Shown here one piece after another: positions 42,025 to 54,839 of a DNA stretch of 64,000 bases. A program made the translations under genes and the position numbers. The stretch spans positions 9,194,985 to 9,258,984 of the forward strand of contig CM041196.1 in NCBI GenBank assembly GCA_023078555.1, given 5' to 3'. The notes beneath the pieces are model-generated. The model did not search any database. It was not told the origin of the DNA and saw only the letters and a list, made by a program, of their open reading frames with translations. Origin of the DNA: Ulva prolifera (lineage: Eukaryota > Chlorophyta > Ulvophyceae > Ulvales > Ulvaceae). The first letter of the stretch is position 1; each line of letters opens with the position of its first letter.

Positions 42025-44460
42025 GCCACGGAAAGGCTATGAAACTCAGAGTGTATTCTTCTCCCACCAGACTGCCTGTTATATTCGCCAAGCGGAGACA
42101 ACGTCCCGTGGGATTTCCAAAAGGCTAATCGCAACGTGTGTGTCTCAGGCGCGATTCCGGCTTGTGCAAGTCGCGGCATGTCGCTCCACGCGCTCTTGTA
42201 ATGGCGAGCTGCGCGCAGCTGCGGTGAAGGTATCACAAGATACACAAGACAGACAGCAACGCGCATGCAGAACACTGCAACACCATCGGATCCGTGAGTA
42301 GCACAAACATCAACGTTGTTTTCTGTTGGGCTTGACCCATTGTGAGCTGCATGCTCATCCTGATAATCCTGGCCCTTGCCAGCTGGACGATTGCACTGTA
42401 TATATCTATAGCGTTGCATCACTTGGCTGCTGCGATTGTGCCAAACAGCTGCCTTATGCACACCACATTCCTTTAATCACATAGTGCAACACTCTCGCGC
42501 GAGTCTCCTTATCATGCACGACAGGCTGGTCAGGAGAGCCCGTTCGACACGATCCGCGACGTAACATGGACCAGCATACTCATAGACAAAGCTTCGAGAG
42601 ATCAGCGATGCGTCGCATCGGATCTGCCCCGAAAACTGTGGGGTCGCGCCAAATTCCAGATCTGGCGAGTGTCGACGTCTTCGAGCTGCACGGCTGCATT
42701 TAGTCTGATGCTTCACGTCTACGAATTGCAGTCGCCAGAAATCACGGGATGCTTCGAAGTGCTGTATGTTCATCAGCCAGCCAGAACTGGAGGCCAGCAG
42801 CGCACATCAGATCTAACAGCCATACTGCCAGTACACCGTCGGACACAAATGCGCTGACCGATCATATCTGCTGCACGTGTCGGGAATCATAGCTTTTGCA
42901 GCGTACCTAAAGCTGCTTTTGCTGTGCAGCGATCGATGCTGTTCAGCAGCTGAGCACGACAGATGCTTTTCATCCAACACAGAGTTCTAGCAATCATGAC
43001 AGTCCTTCAAAAGTGTGGTCCTTGCAGAGTTACACTTGCAGTGCTGGGAAAAACAGAGGCGCAACAATCCATGTTTGACATACTCAGCTGTCATAGCAGT
43101 TGACCTGCCTCGACCACACTGACAAACATATTCTGCAAACCTACTGCGCAGATGATGCTCCTGAATGTGCTCCTGAGTGATCAGTGAAGGGACGTAAGGT
43201 TTGCAATGTCTAGTGTTCATACTGTGGCGGCCAGTGCCCAGTGTTCTTTCTCACTGTGCAGCAGGTATCTGTCATCTATCAGCTCGCATGGCTTTGCCAC
43301 AGCCGATGCACTCGCAAAAAGGCATGCCACATGCCAGATTGAAACAAAACAAAAACTCTACACTACATACTTCTGCTTGCATCTCCATAATGGGATCCGT
43401 TCAGCCTCCAGAGCTGGCCATCACCGACACACACACACACCGCAAGCAGCCTGTGCACACGCCCGACACTCTCCCCTTGTGCTCAACTCAACTGGTTCAA
43501 CACCAGCCACACCGGCGGTGGTTGCCCGCAATCAAGCAACCCATCACCTTGCACATCCCATAGAATGCAACCCACCGAGATGTCTCAACATCCACTGCCA
43601 CTCACCACCTGCAGCCTCCGCAGCTGCGTCAAGGCAAAGTACCTTGTCCCCTGATTCTGTTCATTCTGGGTGCGCGGTGGAGCCTGCGGTCGCCATGCTC
43701 ACATGTCTTGCATGCATGGTCCATGACCACACACGCCAATCAACATGACAGCACATGCCACTCCACGTAGTGCAGGCAGCACCAAGCATGCCAGACACGC
43801 ACTCATTGCATGCAACACATGCAACACACGATTGTTGCCCGTGGTATACACAAACCCAACGAAAGCCTATAGGGCAAGTGCATCTGCAACTGCTACAGGC
43901 AGTGCAGATGCTTCAGCATTCAGATCTGCCGAAGCTGCTCGCACTGACAGCCTGACTCAGCCAGCCACGCATCATGCATCGGACGCATGCATGGCCATGG
44001 TATGCATGCCAATGCCTGACGTAGATGTTGCAAGTACCAAGTGGATCACCATCACATACGGAGGGAGCCTACAGCATATCCCGCAGGCCGCACCCCCTGA
44101 CGTGGGTGCACACAAGAGCAAGACAAGAAGGCACGCACCTCAGACTACTACAACTGCGCCCGGCACGCAGCTGACCATGTCAACCGCATATATAAAGCAT
44201 CAGTCAGCACCAGATGATATCGAGCAACAGAATGGCAGCGCGTACAGGAGAGAATGCACAGACGTCTGCGGAACCGCATACAACCGGGTCCGCCTTGCTG
44301 CCCCGCGGAGCCCTTTCAACTGTGTGCTCACGATCAAGGTGATAGGAGTGACCACTGCGAGGGAGCACCACTGCTAGGAAGGTAATCGAGTGAACAAACA
44401 GTCCACATCGCTCATCCGAGCATGTCGCGCACCATTCACCGGCGGCCCGCACCTGCTGAG
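42025..44460. other. Intergenic stretch between genes C and D
   Basis: No recognised gene or repeat family. Two adjacent + strand open frames (43206-43748, 43745-44377) are Thr/His/Ala-rich without motifs and are judged chance. An imperfect TATATAAAG string occurs near 44187. Confidence 0.55.
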
Positions 44461-47400
44461 TCAATCCATCTGCACATGCTCGAGGCCAGCCAGCAAGGGC
44501 TCTGCAGCTTCAGCACTCGCAGCGCCGCAACGCCCACACACCCCAGGGGGGCTCGGCAGCCGCAGGCGGCAGAGGCGCGGCAGTGCCTCCAGCGCAGGCA
44601 CCAGCTCCTTCAGGCCCCCCGGCCCATCAAACACGCCCCGCAGGTTGAGCGCCTCGAGGGTCGTCAGCTGCCGCAGCAGGGCGGCCACCTCCGCCGCATG
44701 CTTTGGGGCGACGCAGTTGCTGCTGATGTCGAGCTCCCGCAGCCCCTCTCCCCCCGCCGCAGCAGCTCTGACCGCAGCCTTGAGCACCGCAGCGGCGCCG
44801 GTGAGGGTTGCGTAGTTGCCGTGGAGGTCCAGCTTTGTCAGTCGCGAGATGAAGCGGGCGATGTGGGCCAGCGCGTCATCGCCGAGGCGATAGTATCTCA
44901 GGCTCAACCACCGCAGTGCTGGAAGATCGGCGAGAAGGCCGAGCAGAGCCGTGACGATCTCCTGGCGGCGGCCGTCGATGGCACAGTCTAGGTTCAGGGC
45001 CGTCAGGCGAGCCAGCAGCGGGGGATTCTCATGGCGGATCCAGTGAAGCAGTCTTCCAATCACACAAGCCCCACCGCCGAAGCTAGACGGCAACTCGAGC
45101 CGTGTCAACGCCACGAGCTCAGTAGCGGCGCACAGCTGCAGCGTGACCTGTGCAGCTGTCGCGTGCTCACCACTCACACACGTGTCCATCTCGGCATGGA
45201 GGCGCTCCAGCACTGCCATCTGCTTGACCGCATGAACAAGCACGTCGCTGCCTTCAGGGCCCATGACAAGCCCCTTGACAGCAAGCGAGGTGAGCCTCGT
45301 GAGCCTGGACAGGCGAGAAACCTCTGGCAAGGAGACCTTGCTCGTCGGACCTCTCTCATCATCCGAGCGCATGGTGCCAAGATAGAAGCAGTTTGCCAGT
45401 GAAAGCGCCGTGAGCTGTTCCATTGCGGCGACAGCGCTGATGAGACGCGCTAGCGACTCACGCCGCGCAAACGTGCAGTCATCATCGCTGCAGCACTCGC
45501 AGTTGATGCTCAGCTTCTGCAGGGCTGGAAGCGACTGCAGCGCTGCCCCGAACTCGGGAGGGCTCAGCCGCGAAGGCTCGGACGCTGTGACGCTCAGCTC
45601 CCGCAGAGTGCGCAGCTGCGCCAGCGCGGTGCACCACCGCGGGGACTCGTATACACTGCCGCCCCAGAAATTCTGACAGCCATCACCTTCAAGGCTCAGC
45701 ACCAGCTGGGTGGTGCGCGGGCCAGCCCACTGCGGCAGGCTGGAAGCGGCTTTGTGTGGTGGCAGCAAGGCCACGGTGGCAGCTGCCGGGGAACGCTTCA
45801 CTGAGGGCTCCTGCCGGAAGCCCGTGGTGGTCTGTAGATTGCAGTGGTTGGAACAGGACTCTGAGGTAGCTGAAACGTGAGAGCTGGCATCTTCTGCAGG
45901 TGGCTCGGAGGCGCGGCCATCTTCGGCGCTTCGCGACACTACAGGAGCCAACAGAGTGAGGAGCTGGAACAGTGTAGAGGTGCGGTCGGGCCTGTGTGGG
46001 GTTGCGGCAACGTCGTCTGCAGTCACACCGGCTGCAGCGGTTTGGTCAGCATCCGTTGCATCCTGTCTGGCTCGGTGGGTTGCGCAAGTGTCCCCGCACG
46101 CCCGCAGTGGTGGTATGCTGATGGAGGTGCCATTTCTGTTGCAGCTGCAGCACGCTTGGAGGGCGGTGGGATGGAAGCTAGAAGGGAGCAGCCGCAGGAT
46201 CCTCTGGAAGGCTGAGCTGTCAGGCTGGCGGTCGTATGGAGGGTTGCAAGAGAAGGGGCTGTCGCAGCATCTCCGATTCACCGAGGCAAAGATGGTGGGC
46301 AGGCAGTGCTCGGGCACAGCATGTGCGATCTGCAAACATGCCATGAGTCAGGACAATCATGCGACGTTGATCAATCAAGACGCATGCCTACCTCTGCACA
46401 ATTAGGTGAGACAGGCCTGGGCAGTGGGGCTGACGATGGGAGACGAGTATGGATGGCTAGTAGTAGAATGCTGTTGACCACAGTGTGGGGACATGGACAG
46501 ACACTCAGCAGATATCAGTAAGCAGCAAGGCGCACTTTCAACGCCCTCGCACACTCCGCGTCTGTTGGTGGAATCAAGGGACAAGTCTGCGGCTCCAGCA
46601 TTGCCAGCAGGAGTGCCCGGCAGAGGGCTGCTACTGTAGTTGAGTCCTGAAGGAAAACGGCAGCCTGCATGCGCACCAACCTGCCCGCTTGTTCAATGGC
46701 TGCTTCAAGTTGAACTGTTCAAATGTGGTTGTGTCTGCAGAAGCGACAGGTGTTTAGCGATCGCTTCCTCGTGAACCTGCCACTTGGAAAGACGTTGGTA
46801 GATCTAGTGATTGTTCAAATGGTCACTGTCTCAGCAAGGCAAAAAAACGCAACATGGCAAATAGTCTTCTGTGCGCCAGGGACGACCATGATCACAGATG
46901 CAACATTTTGAGCCGCAGAATTGCTTCAAACATGAGATCTATACCGGGACTGCGAGGGCGGTGACCTGTCGCGAGCATCGCGAACGATTAGAACCATGCC
47001 CTGATCCAACCCAGCAATACTGCTTGCCTAATGATGTAAAGCTTTACTTCTGGAATTGTTTGCATAACAAGAGCACTGAGAGACTTCGTGAGCGCTTGGT
47101 CAACACAGGCTGGTCAATCGAAACTCCTTTCGCTGTGCATGAATAACCTATGATAACATGGAAGCTCCTGATCGCGAAATATTTACATCTCGCACCTTCA
47201 GAGCACTCGTCAGCGTGTCGTCGTCCTGTTCGAGGCATGACATTCCCTTGTCCACAACGGTCTTGACTTGCTGAGCGCACGCCAGCCACGCCTTGACCTC
47301 TGACATCGTCAACGGCAGCGGCAGATCAGCTTCCTTGCCATCGTTCACTGTGGCAAGGTCTTCAATGAGCTCTGATCGGCGAGCACACCAGTGTGGTATA

Positions 47401-47483
47401 TCCAGGGCCTCTGTTGCGGACACGAATGACACTCGATCGGCAGATAGTCGAAGACTGAATGAGATCTGATCACAGGGACACAT
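44461..47483 (-). CDS. SKP1/BTB-like plus LRR protein, gene D (intact, about 761 aa)
   Basis: Exon 1 is 47196-47483 (SLRLSADRVSFVSATEALDI, ADLPLPLTMSEVKAWLACAQ, DDDTLTSALK), exon 2 46536-46664 (AAVFLQDSTTVAALCRALLL; 43 codons) and exon 3 44461-46329. Exon 3 opens IAHAVPEHCLPTIFASV, has LLPSSFHPTALQACC and RACGDTCATH, a weak basic motif (EPSVKRSPAAA), then LRRs and ends LLAGLEHVQMD. I started translation at MCPCDQISF because sister genes begin just before the same strand, but the frame stays open up to 47909. Exon 2 has AAV instead of AAD, otherwise the SKP1-like core is complete. No breaks seen. Confidence 0.7.
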
Positions 47484-48571
47484 GTTCGCAAGGAGTGGAA
47501 CAGCTGTCAACGTTGTCTTGCGCTGGGGAGAAACAGCATATGCTACGTATACCTGGCAGCGCTGGTAGCCCGCGACAGCATACCGAACGCAAGCCAGCCT
47601 ATAAAGCCGTTTACGTTGTCGAGAATGCTTTATGGTTGCGGGGATTCCATCACAGGTAGCAAGGGTAACAGCTCCCGCCCCGGTGCACTGCACCGATTTC
47701 CTGCATCCCGGACTCCCGGTACATCGAAACCAGCCAACACAGACAAGGCGCTTCTGTAGAGGCGTTGGGATGTATGCATCACCTGCCAGCGTGTATACAT
47801 GTATGTTGGCAAGCAAGGGTGCATTGCATGATCGCATTTGCACGCCTGCCAAGGAGATGGGATCACTCTGTTGGGACAAATTTGCGTAAGCTACTAGTAG
47901 CCACCACATGCATGGTGCCTATTGTCCGGCTGTCGTCGATGTCCGGTAACTATGTCCATGTTAACGACTTGACACATGCAGCACGCGTGGTATGATCTGC
48001 CAGGAGTTTTTGGCTTTGCAATTGACCGAGGGCTGCAGCAATCCTTTGCACTCACAGGCCAAGCTACCCACATCACTTGCAGTTTGCAATCGGGCCGCAG
48101 GTGCATACATTCTTGGTGTTGTGTGTGGATCCAGCCTAGCTGTATGTGCAGCCCTGCAAAGGCAGCGAGATCAGCATGCACGCCGAAGGCATGTGTTCCG
48201 CCTCAGCTGACGGAGCCACACATTCACGCCGGGCAGTTTCTCCAACATACATTCCGCATCCAGCGATGCCATTCGTAGCACATATTCGTGCAGGCACAGA
48301 CAAAGAATTCCACTACCCTTCCACGGGAGCACACAGTCCTTGTCACACCTGTGCGTGGTTCACCATGCACATGCATATGACCCGCTGCTATACACTCACG
48401 GCGCTATGCACATACACCCTACACGGCACCAAACACACGTTCTGGGGGCCTCCCTTTGCCACCTGTCGCATCTGCAAAATCAGTAAAGTACTCCCAAAGG
48501 CGGCCTATACTATCCTACAAACACGGACTGGCAGCTCCTGCGCATGCACTGGGCATCCCACTGGCTGGCAA

Positions 48572-48605
48572 CTCAGCTCACGACACCGCGGTGTCGTGAG
48601 CTGAG
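48572..48605. repeat. 34-bp perfect palindrome
   Basis: CTCAGCTCACGACACCG is followed without spacer by its exact reverse complement, CGGTGTCGTGAGCTGAG. It is the longest perfect inverted repeat I noticed in the window. Confidence 0.97.
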
Positions 48606-48639
48606 GGGGTGTGGGCGCGCCCACGCCCCCTCTAGATCC

Positions 48640-48960
48640 CTCTGCAGCACACCCTCCCTTGTCACCCATGCATGAATGCCATGCGCCCCAGCCCGTGTCA
48701 ACCCCCCGTTCCCCATCTCCCGCCACACTGCTGCACACAGAGATCGATGCCCGGGTACGTCCTCCGCCCCAGCTGCCCTCTGCATCATGTGGCAGCAGCC
48801 GGACGGCAGCGCGCGCCCCCCGCCCGTAGCTGTCCGTGCCTGCAGAGCAACCATGCATGCTGGTCAAGATGCAGCCACGGAGTGACACAGGCAGCGCCCG
48901 CACGGCGGTGCACGGCCAGCCGCGGCGCCTGCGTGTGCGGTGGCTCACACGGAGTGCTCA
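48640..48960. repeat. 0.35-kb intergenic repeat, copy 1
   Basis: Shares ordered short blocks with the three other copies: ATGCATG, TTCCCCATC, CTGCCCTCTGCA, GGCAGCAGCCGGA, TGCCTGCA, then GCATGC. It lies about 0.3 kb 3' of the D' LRR fragment. Confidence 0.6.
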
Positions 48961-49271
48961 TCACGGTCAAGCTGAGAAAAGTGAGTGCAGCTTGCCTCGC
49001 TGCAGAACGGCATGTTGCAAAGTGCGTGTCCCCTCATACGTAAGGCGGCACATCAAAACAAGTGAATGCGAATCGCATTGCCATGCATATCATGTTCACA
49101 ATCGCTAGGCTGGCCCGCAGGACGCTTGCAGGCTCAGTAGGGGACCCAACAACGACCCGCGCAGTCAGGGTCCAGTCAGCAGGGGGCAGAGGCAGCACAC
49201 ACCTGCACGGTCGGACAGCATGCACACGCCAGTCAGGCCGCTCCGCGGTGGCAGGCTACAGGATGCTCACT

Positions 49272-49579
49272 TCAGGGCGAGCCTGCAGCATTGCACACAT
49301 CCAGCACACACTGGCGGCGTAGAAGCGGCAGCGACTCCACGGCGGCCACCAGCTCCCGTAGGCCCCCCGGCTTGTCAAATACGCTCGGCAGGTTGAGCGC
49401 CTCGAGGCTCGTCAGCTGCCGTAGCAGGGCGGTCACCTCCGCCGCAGCCTCCACGGGGACGTCGTTGCCGCCGATGTCGAGCTCCCGCAGTCCCTCTGCG
49501 CCCGCGGCAGCGCCTCTGGCCACAGCTCTCAGCATATGCTCGGTGTTGCGTGTGGACCCTTCGAATGCGCAGCCCTGCA
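49272..49579 (-). pseudogene. C-terminal LRR fragment D'
   Basis: The minus strand encodes only the last two or three LRRs: HMLRAVARGAAAGAEGLREL, DIGGNDVPVEAAAEVTALLR, QLTSLEALNL, then LRRQCVLDVCNAAG and a stop. The ending matches gene E (RRQCVVDVLNNAGPS), so it is a partial duplicate of E. The frame is unbroken and begins after CATGCAG, so it could also act as an alternative last exon; with no upstream part it is treated as a fragment. Confidence 0.72.
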
Positions 49580-50931
49580 TGGGCAGCACAATGTGGCATA
49601 CAATAGGCGCAGACTCTGACACAATCTGCATCGGACGCAATCAGCTTCATCTGGTGGGCCCCTAGACAATTTCAAGTGTCGCCTATGCACAACTCGGTTC
49701 TTGAATAGACATTCCGCAAGCACCCGATAAACATGTGGCAGGCCATCTCAATACCGCAGGCGAGCATGTACCAGCACAGTGTCTGCTCAGAAGCAACCTG
49801 TGCACACCAACCCGTGAGGTCTGCACACATGCATGTGCCCTGCTGCTGTACATTCACTGGAAAATGAAACCGATGCTTCAGAGGCGTTGCTTCATGTGAC
49901 ACGTGCTACCGTCTCTCTGTATTTCTCACACCAGAAGTCACAGATGCAAACAGTCCGCACCAACCCCGGGAGAGGCTGAACATGCACATGCATGCAGCAT
50001 GCTGCTGTACAGCCACCAGCACAACAGAATGATTGCCTGCAGTGACATGGGCTAAATTGTGACAAGCAGACTGTCCCCCCACCCAGGGTCGAACAAAGTA
50101 CAAGAGCCGTTACATGGCAGAGCACCAATTGCCGTAAGGTAAACTACAAGATATGCCATTCCCAATCTCCAATGCATGCGTCGCCGTACCCCTCTGCGAG
50201 AAATCCTTGTCGCCCAGCGCTCGCCACAAGCATGTGTACACTGTGGCGGATCTGCGGGCTTGCCCTGCATTCCGGGCGGCCCCTGCGTGGCGTGGCAGTG
50301 GCCGGCCTGCTGGGCGTTGCTCCACGTTGCCCCTGAGATGCGGCTGCCAGTGCCTGCAAAGCAGCGCATGCATGTTGGCCCAAACATGCCATTGGAACAA
50401 CACAGCGCAGCACACACAGAGCGATGCGCTGTCAGCCACGGTGCTGCAGCTACATGCACCCACTGTTGGTCAACGATGTGTGCCCATCAGGCCTCGCTGC
50501 TGAATCTTGGTTGAGCTCCGCCCAACGCAGGTTGGGACATCTCATGATGCATGTGGTTGCATGTCTCGGGCAGTGCACAGCGCATCAAAGTTGACATGCC
50601 GTGCTTCTGCAACACATGCAGCATCCGCAGGGCTGAGTCGGCCAAGCCGAGTCAGCCGAGCTGAGTCAGCACATCGAACAACCTGCGGCACATTCGCCCC
50701 AGGATGCACTTGGACTCACCATGCACACTGTGCCCACAGCAATTGGGCATGGACGCCACCCACAGTACAGGACAATCGTAGCCTTGACTTCACAGTTTCG
50801 CGCGAAGTACTCGAAGTGTACATGACCTACGCCAGTAGTCCGGGCACACAGGGTGGCAGGCAGAGGCAGCACACACCTCTGAGGTCGGTCAACGTGCACA
50901 TGCTGCTCAGCTGCGGAAGCCTGCAGATTGC
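49580..50931. other. Spacer between the D' fragment and gene E
   Basis: Contains copy 2 of the 0.35-kb repeat (about 50160-50480). The 3' flank of gene E (50820-50931) resembles the 3' flank of D' (49140-49271), again pointing to duplication. Confidence 0.6.
50160..50480. repeat. 0.35-kb intergenic repeat, copy 2
   Basis: Shares CAGTGCCTGCAAAGCAGCGC and ACACACAGAGCGATGCGCTG with copy 3 (GCGCTGCCTGCAAAGCAGTG, ACACACAGAACGACGCACTG), and GGCCGGCCTGCTGGGC with copy 4. It lies about 0.45 kb 3' of gene E. Confidence 0.7.
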
Positions 50932-53900
50932 TCAGTGCAGAGAGGGACCCGCGTTGTTCAGGACATCCACCACACACTGGCGGCGCAGGCGCGGCAGGGC
51001 CTCCACGGCAGGTACCAGCTCCCGCAGGCTGCTCCCCAGCCCGGCAAACACGCCCTGCAGCTCCAGCGCCTCAAGGGTCGTCAGCTGCTGCAGCAGGGCG
51101 GCCACCTCCGCCGCGGCCTCGTGGGCGACTTCGTTTTTGCTGATGTCGAGCTCGCGCAGCCCCTCTCCCCCCGCCGCAGCGGCGCTGACCGCAGCGCTCA
51201 GCACCGCATTGACGCCGCGGTGGGTCGCACGGTTCGACTGTACGTCCAGCTTTGTCAGCCGTGAGACGAACGGAGCTACACGCACCAGCGCCTCGTCCCT
51301 GAGCTTGTTGTAGCTCAGGCTCAATGACTGCAGTGCTGGAAGGCTGGCGATAAGGCCTATCGCAGCAGTGACCTGCTTCTCACATTTGCAACGGATGGCC
51401 CAGTCCAGAGACAAGGAGCGCAAGCGGGCCAGCAACGCGGGGTTCTCGCGCCGAACTCGCGGGAGCAATCCCACAATGAGCTGACACCGCATATCGCCCC
51501 ACTCCCTCTCCGCCAGCTTGAGGTGCGTCAGCGCTGTGAGCTCAGTAGCTGAGCACAGCTTGAGTGTGACCTCGGCAACGTCCTCAAGCTCCTCGTCGCT
51601 GTAATCACAATCATCTGTGTCCATTTCAACATGAAGGCGCTGCAGTGCTGTCAACTGTTTGACAGCATGAACAAACTCGTCGACGCATTCCGTGCCCATG
51701 ATTGGCCCCTGGACAGTCAGCGAGGTGAGCCTGGTGAGCCGGGACAGCTGAGAAACCTCCGGCAAACAAACCTCCTCCATGCGACCTGCCCAATCCGGCG
51801 AGATCATGGTGCCGAGAAACAAGCAGTTCCTCACCGACAGCTCCGTGAGCTGTTCCCGTGTGGCCACTGAGCTGATGAGATATGCCAGCGACTCTCGCCG
51901 AGTGTTCTCATTACGGACTCGGTTGTGACGGGCCCTGATGTCACAGCAACCGCACTCGATGCTGAGCTTCTGCAGAGCTGGCAGGGACTGCAGCGCCATC
52001 CCAAAGTCACTGGGGCTCAGCTCAGAAGGCTCGTCTGCGGACACGGTCAGCTGCCGAAGGGTGCGCAGCTGCGCGAGTGCGGCGCACCACCAGGAGCACG
52101 TGAATATATTCCTGCCCCGAGACTTCTGGCGGCGATCATGTTCGAGGGTCAGCTCCAGGCGGGTGACGGCAGGGCCACCCCACTGTGGCAGCTCAGACGC
52201 TGCCCTTGGGAGACGGAGCAAATCCCTGTGTGCCTTTGCCGGAGAGGTCTTGCCGACACAAATGCGCTTCGCAGCAGGCTCCTCCCGGTCGCTGTCATGA
52301 CTGCAGATCTGTGAGACGCCGGAGTTGTGAGAGCGCTGCTCATCATGTGCAGGTGGCCTGGTGGCGCCACCTGCAGGAGACACAGCTGTGTCTCCAACGC
52401 ACTGGGAGCTGCGGTCGGGTAGTTGTGCCAGCAGCATGAGGAGCTGGAACAGCATGGAGGTGCAGTCTGGCTCACACGTGTTGCCTGTGTTGTCGGATTC
52501 AAACACGTTAGCATCATCTTCGTGGTGTTCTGAGTCTCGCAGCCGTCCGCATGTCTCATTGTAGGCCTCCAACGCTGGTAACCTGATGGACGTGCCATTT
52601 TCGTTGCGGATGCAGCATGCTCGCAGGATGGTGGGATGGAAGCTGGAAGGGAGCAGTCGCAGGATCCTCTGGAAGTGCGCCCTGTCAGGCCAGCATTGGA
52701 AAGGACGGGTGGAAGACAAGGGCCTGTAGCAGCGCGCCACGTCGATCGCGGCAAAGATCGATGGCAGGTGATGCTGGGGCACAGCGTGCACGATCTGCAG
52801 AACATCACATGAATCAAGCTTCGCAACATCGCTGGCAAGTCTGTACAGAACGATCTTGCATGATGCATGCCCACTAGTCAAAGCTGTGCAGCAGGAAATG
52901 GAGAATCGAACATGGTGTATTACAATCGTGCAGCTTTGAGGAATCAGGATGGCAAGGTTCAGTATGCTGTCACTTCGAATGCTCAGGAGACATCGATGGG
53001 CAGCAGGCTGCACCCGGGAAGCCCTCATACGCTCCGCTTCTGACGGCGGACTCCATGTATCAGTTTCACGTCCCAGCATTGCCAGTACGAGAGCCCGAGA
53101 GAGGGCTGCTGCTGTAGTCGTGTCCTGGAGAAAGTCTGCTGCCTGCATGCCACCTGCCCATTCGGCGTACGTGACAAGAGTGTCTCGATCATACTGTGCC
53201 CATCTAATGAATCATGGTATGTGGGCTTGCAAGTCGCAAGAAGGCCAGATCATGCAAACTCCTCCTGTAGCTGGTGATTGTCCCTTTCTTGCTCAACAGC
53301 TTGTCAGCAAGGCTGACAGATGCAGCGGGTGTCACAAAGTTTTCCTGTGCACATTGAATGAAATCTCAAAGAAGGAGGCACACAACCCACGCAGTCTGGC
53401 TGCAAAGATCAATCACGGTCAAAGACTACGAGCGTGGTCAATCAACTGTAAACACGCATCGCGCACGTTCAAAACGTCTCGCATGCCATCACGCAGAAGC
53501 ATTGCGGTCAGAGTGCAGAACATTGCTGATTCTAGATACAGTGAAAAACCACACTCCGTGACAAACGCGCGAGAGTGAAGTCCTAGGCTGCCCCACCAGG
53601 CTCGCGTTGTCGATCCTTACGTTGGGACACTATTTTGAATTCAGCTGTGGTAACAAATTATATGAAGGCAGTACCTTCAGTGCATTTGTCAGTGTGTCGT
53701 CGTCCTGTTCGAGTGGTGATTGGAAAAGGCATTTGCCACGTTCGACAACAGCCTTGACTTGCTGAGAGCACGCGAGCCACGCCTTGATCTCGGCCATGGA
53801 CAATGGCAGTGGTAGATCGACATTCATGCCGTCGTTCAGCGCCTCGAGGTCATCAAAAAGCTTGCAACGTTGCGCACACCAGTCTGGGATGTCAACGACC

Positions 53901-53974
53901 TCTGTCGCTGACACAAACGACGTCCGATCGGTAGAGCGTCGCAGATTGAGTACGGAAGTATCAGAATTGCGCAT
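50932..53974 (-). CDS. SKP1/BTB-like plus LRR protein, gene E (intact, about 763 aa)
   Basis: Exon 1 is 53675-53974 (LRRSTDRTSFVSATEVVDI, VDLPLPLSMAEIKAWLACSQ, DDDTLTNALK), exon 2 53014-53142 (AADFLQDTTTAAALSRALVL) and exon 3 50932-52794 (IVHAVPQHHLPSIFAAID, LLPSSFHPTILRACC, EEPAAKRICVGK, LRRs). The C terminus differs from most sisters: RRQCVVDVLNNAGPSLH instead of a GxxHxxxD end. Intron 2 (52795-53013, 219 nt) has no stop and a length divisible by three, so the frame runs open from exon 2 to the end; a retained-intron protein with 73 extra residues is possible. Confidence 0.7.
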
Positions 53975-54691
53975 TTTTGCAGGGCTGTGAAGAGCGGATC
54001 AGCTAATACCTTCCGTGTGCGCCAGCAACGCTAGCTAGTGTATACCACATGCAACCTAGCAGGGCTAATGTCCAGCGACAACGCAGCATTGGCATCAGTG
54101 CCTACAGAGACGATCTATGTGCATATGCGTCCTGCCGGTGGACACGGAATCCAAGTCAGGACAGCTGAGTGACCATTCGGGCGTCCTTCCTACGAAACGC
54201 CACTGTCTCGCGTGCAAGACCCCCGGTAAATCGAGACAGCCCTTTTCGAACGTGGCGCGTTCCAACGTCTCTTGAACGCCGGGGGGGCACCCGATCGGGA
54301 ACGCGTGACTCTGTGGGCTAGCGCGCTGCGTGTATGCATCAACGGCTACGCGAGATCATCAACGTGCATTGAGACTGCCGTCATTGTGGGCTTGACTGGC
54401 AATGGGAGTTCATGCCGGGCAGTGTTTACATCTGAGGTGCATATGCCGAGATCAGGCTTTCCAACCAAGTGAGGGCTAGCAGCTGCAGAATCACTGTACA
54501 CGCAAGTATGCACGGAGCATCCTTCGCATGCCAGTGCCGGAACGGCCGTAGCAACATCAAATTGCAACCTCATTGTACATGGACTCAACCATGGCGCTAG
54601 CCCTACACACTTGGAACATAACATAGCAGGTACAAGGGACAGATGCATCTTCTGAAGCGGCCTGACGATCAACCTGGGCACGTGCACCACC

Positions 54692-54742
54692 ATGTCAATG
54701 TCCAATAGGCTACGGCTCAGTACATTTAGATTTACTTAACTT
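54692..54742. repeat. Dispersed 48-bp repeat, copy 2
   Basis: Matches 27705-27752, same orientation, with a handful of mismatches (TACGGCTCAGTACATTTAGA here). Confidence 0.85.
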
Positions 54743-54839
54743 GACGTGCATGGGCCCCTGCGCAAGAAGCATCCCAGCGACTATTCAACCATGACTGTGG
54801 GGGCCCTCGCGTCAGCACACCGAGCGATTGCAAATCTCT

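Larger units (their letters stand above)
47484..49271. other. Spacer between gene D and the D' fragment
   Basis: Holds a 34-bp perfect palindrome (48572-48605) and copy 1 of the 0.35-kb intergenic repeat (about 48640-48960). No gene recognised. Confidence 0.6.

Noticed and set aside
43206-44377. Two adjoining + strand frames of 180 and 210 codons
   Set aside because: Low-complexity Thr/His/Ala sequence without motifs or convincing splice context.
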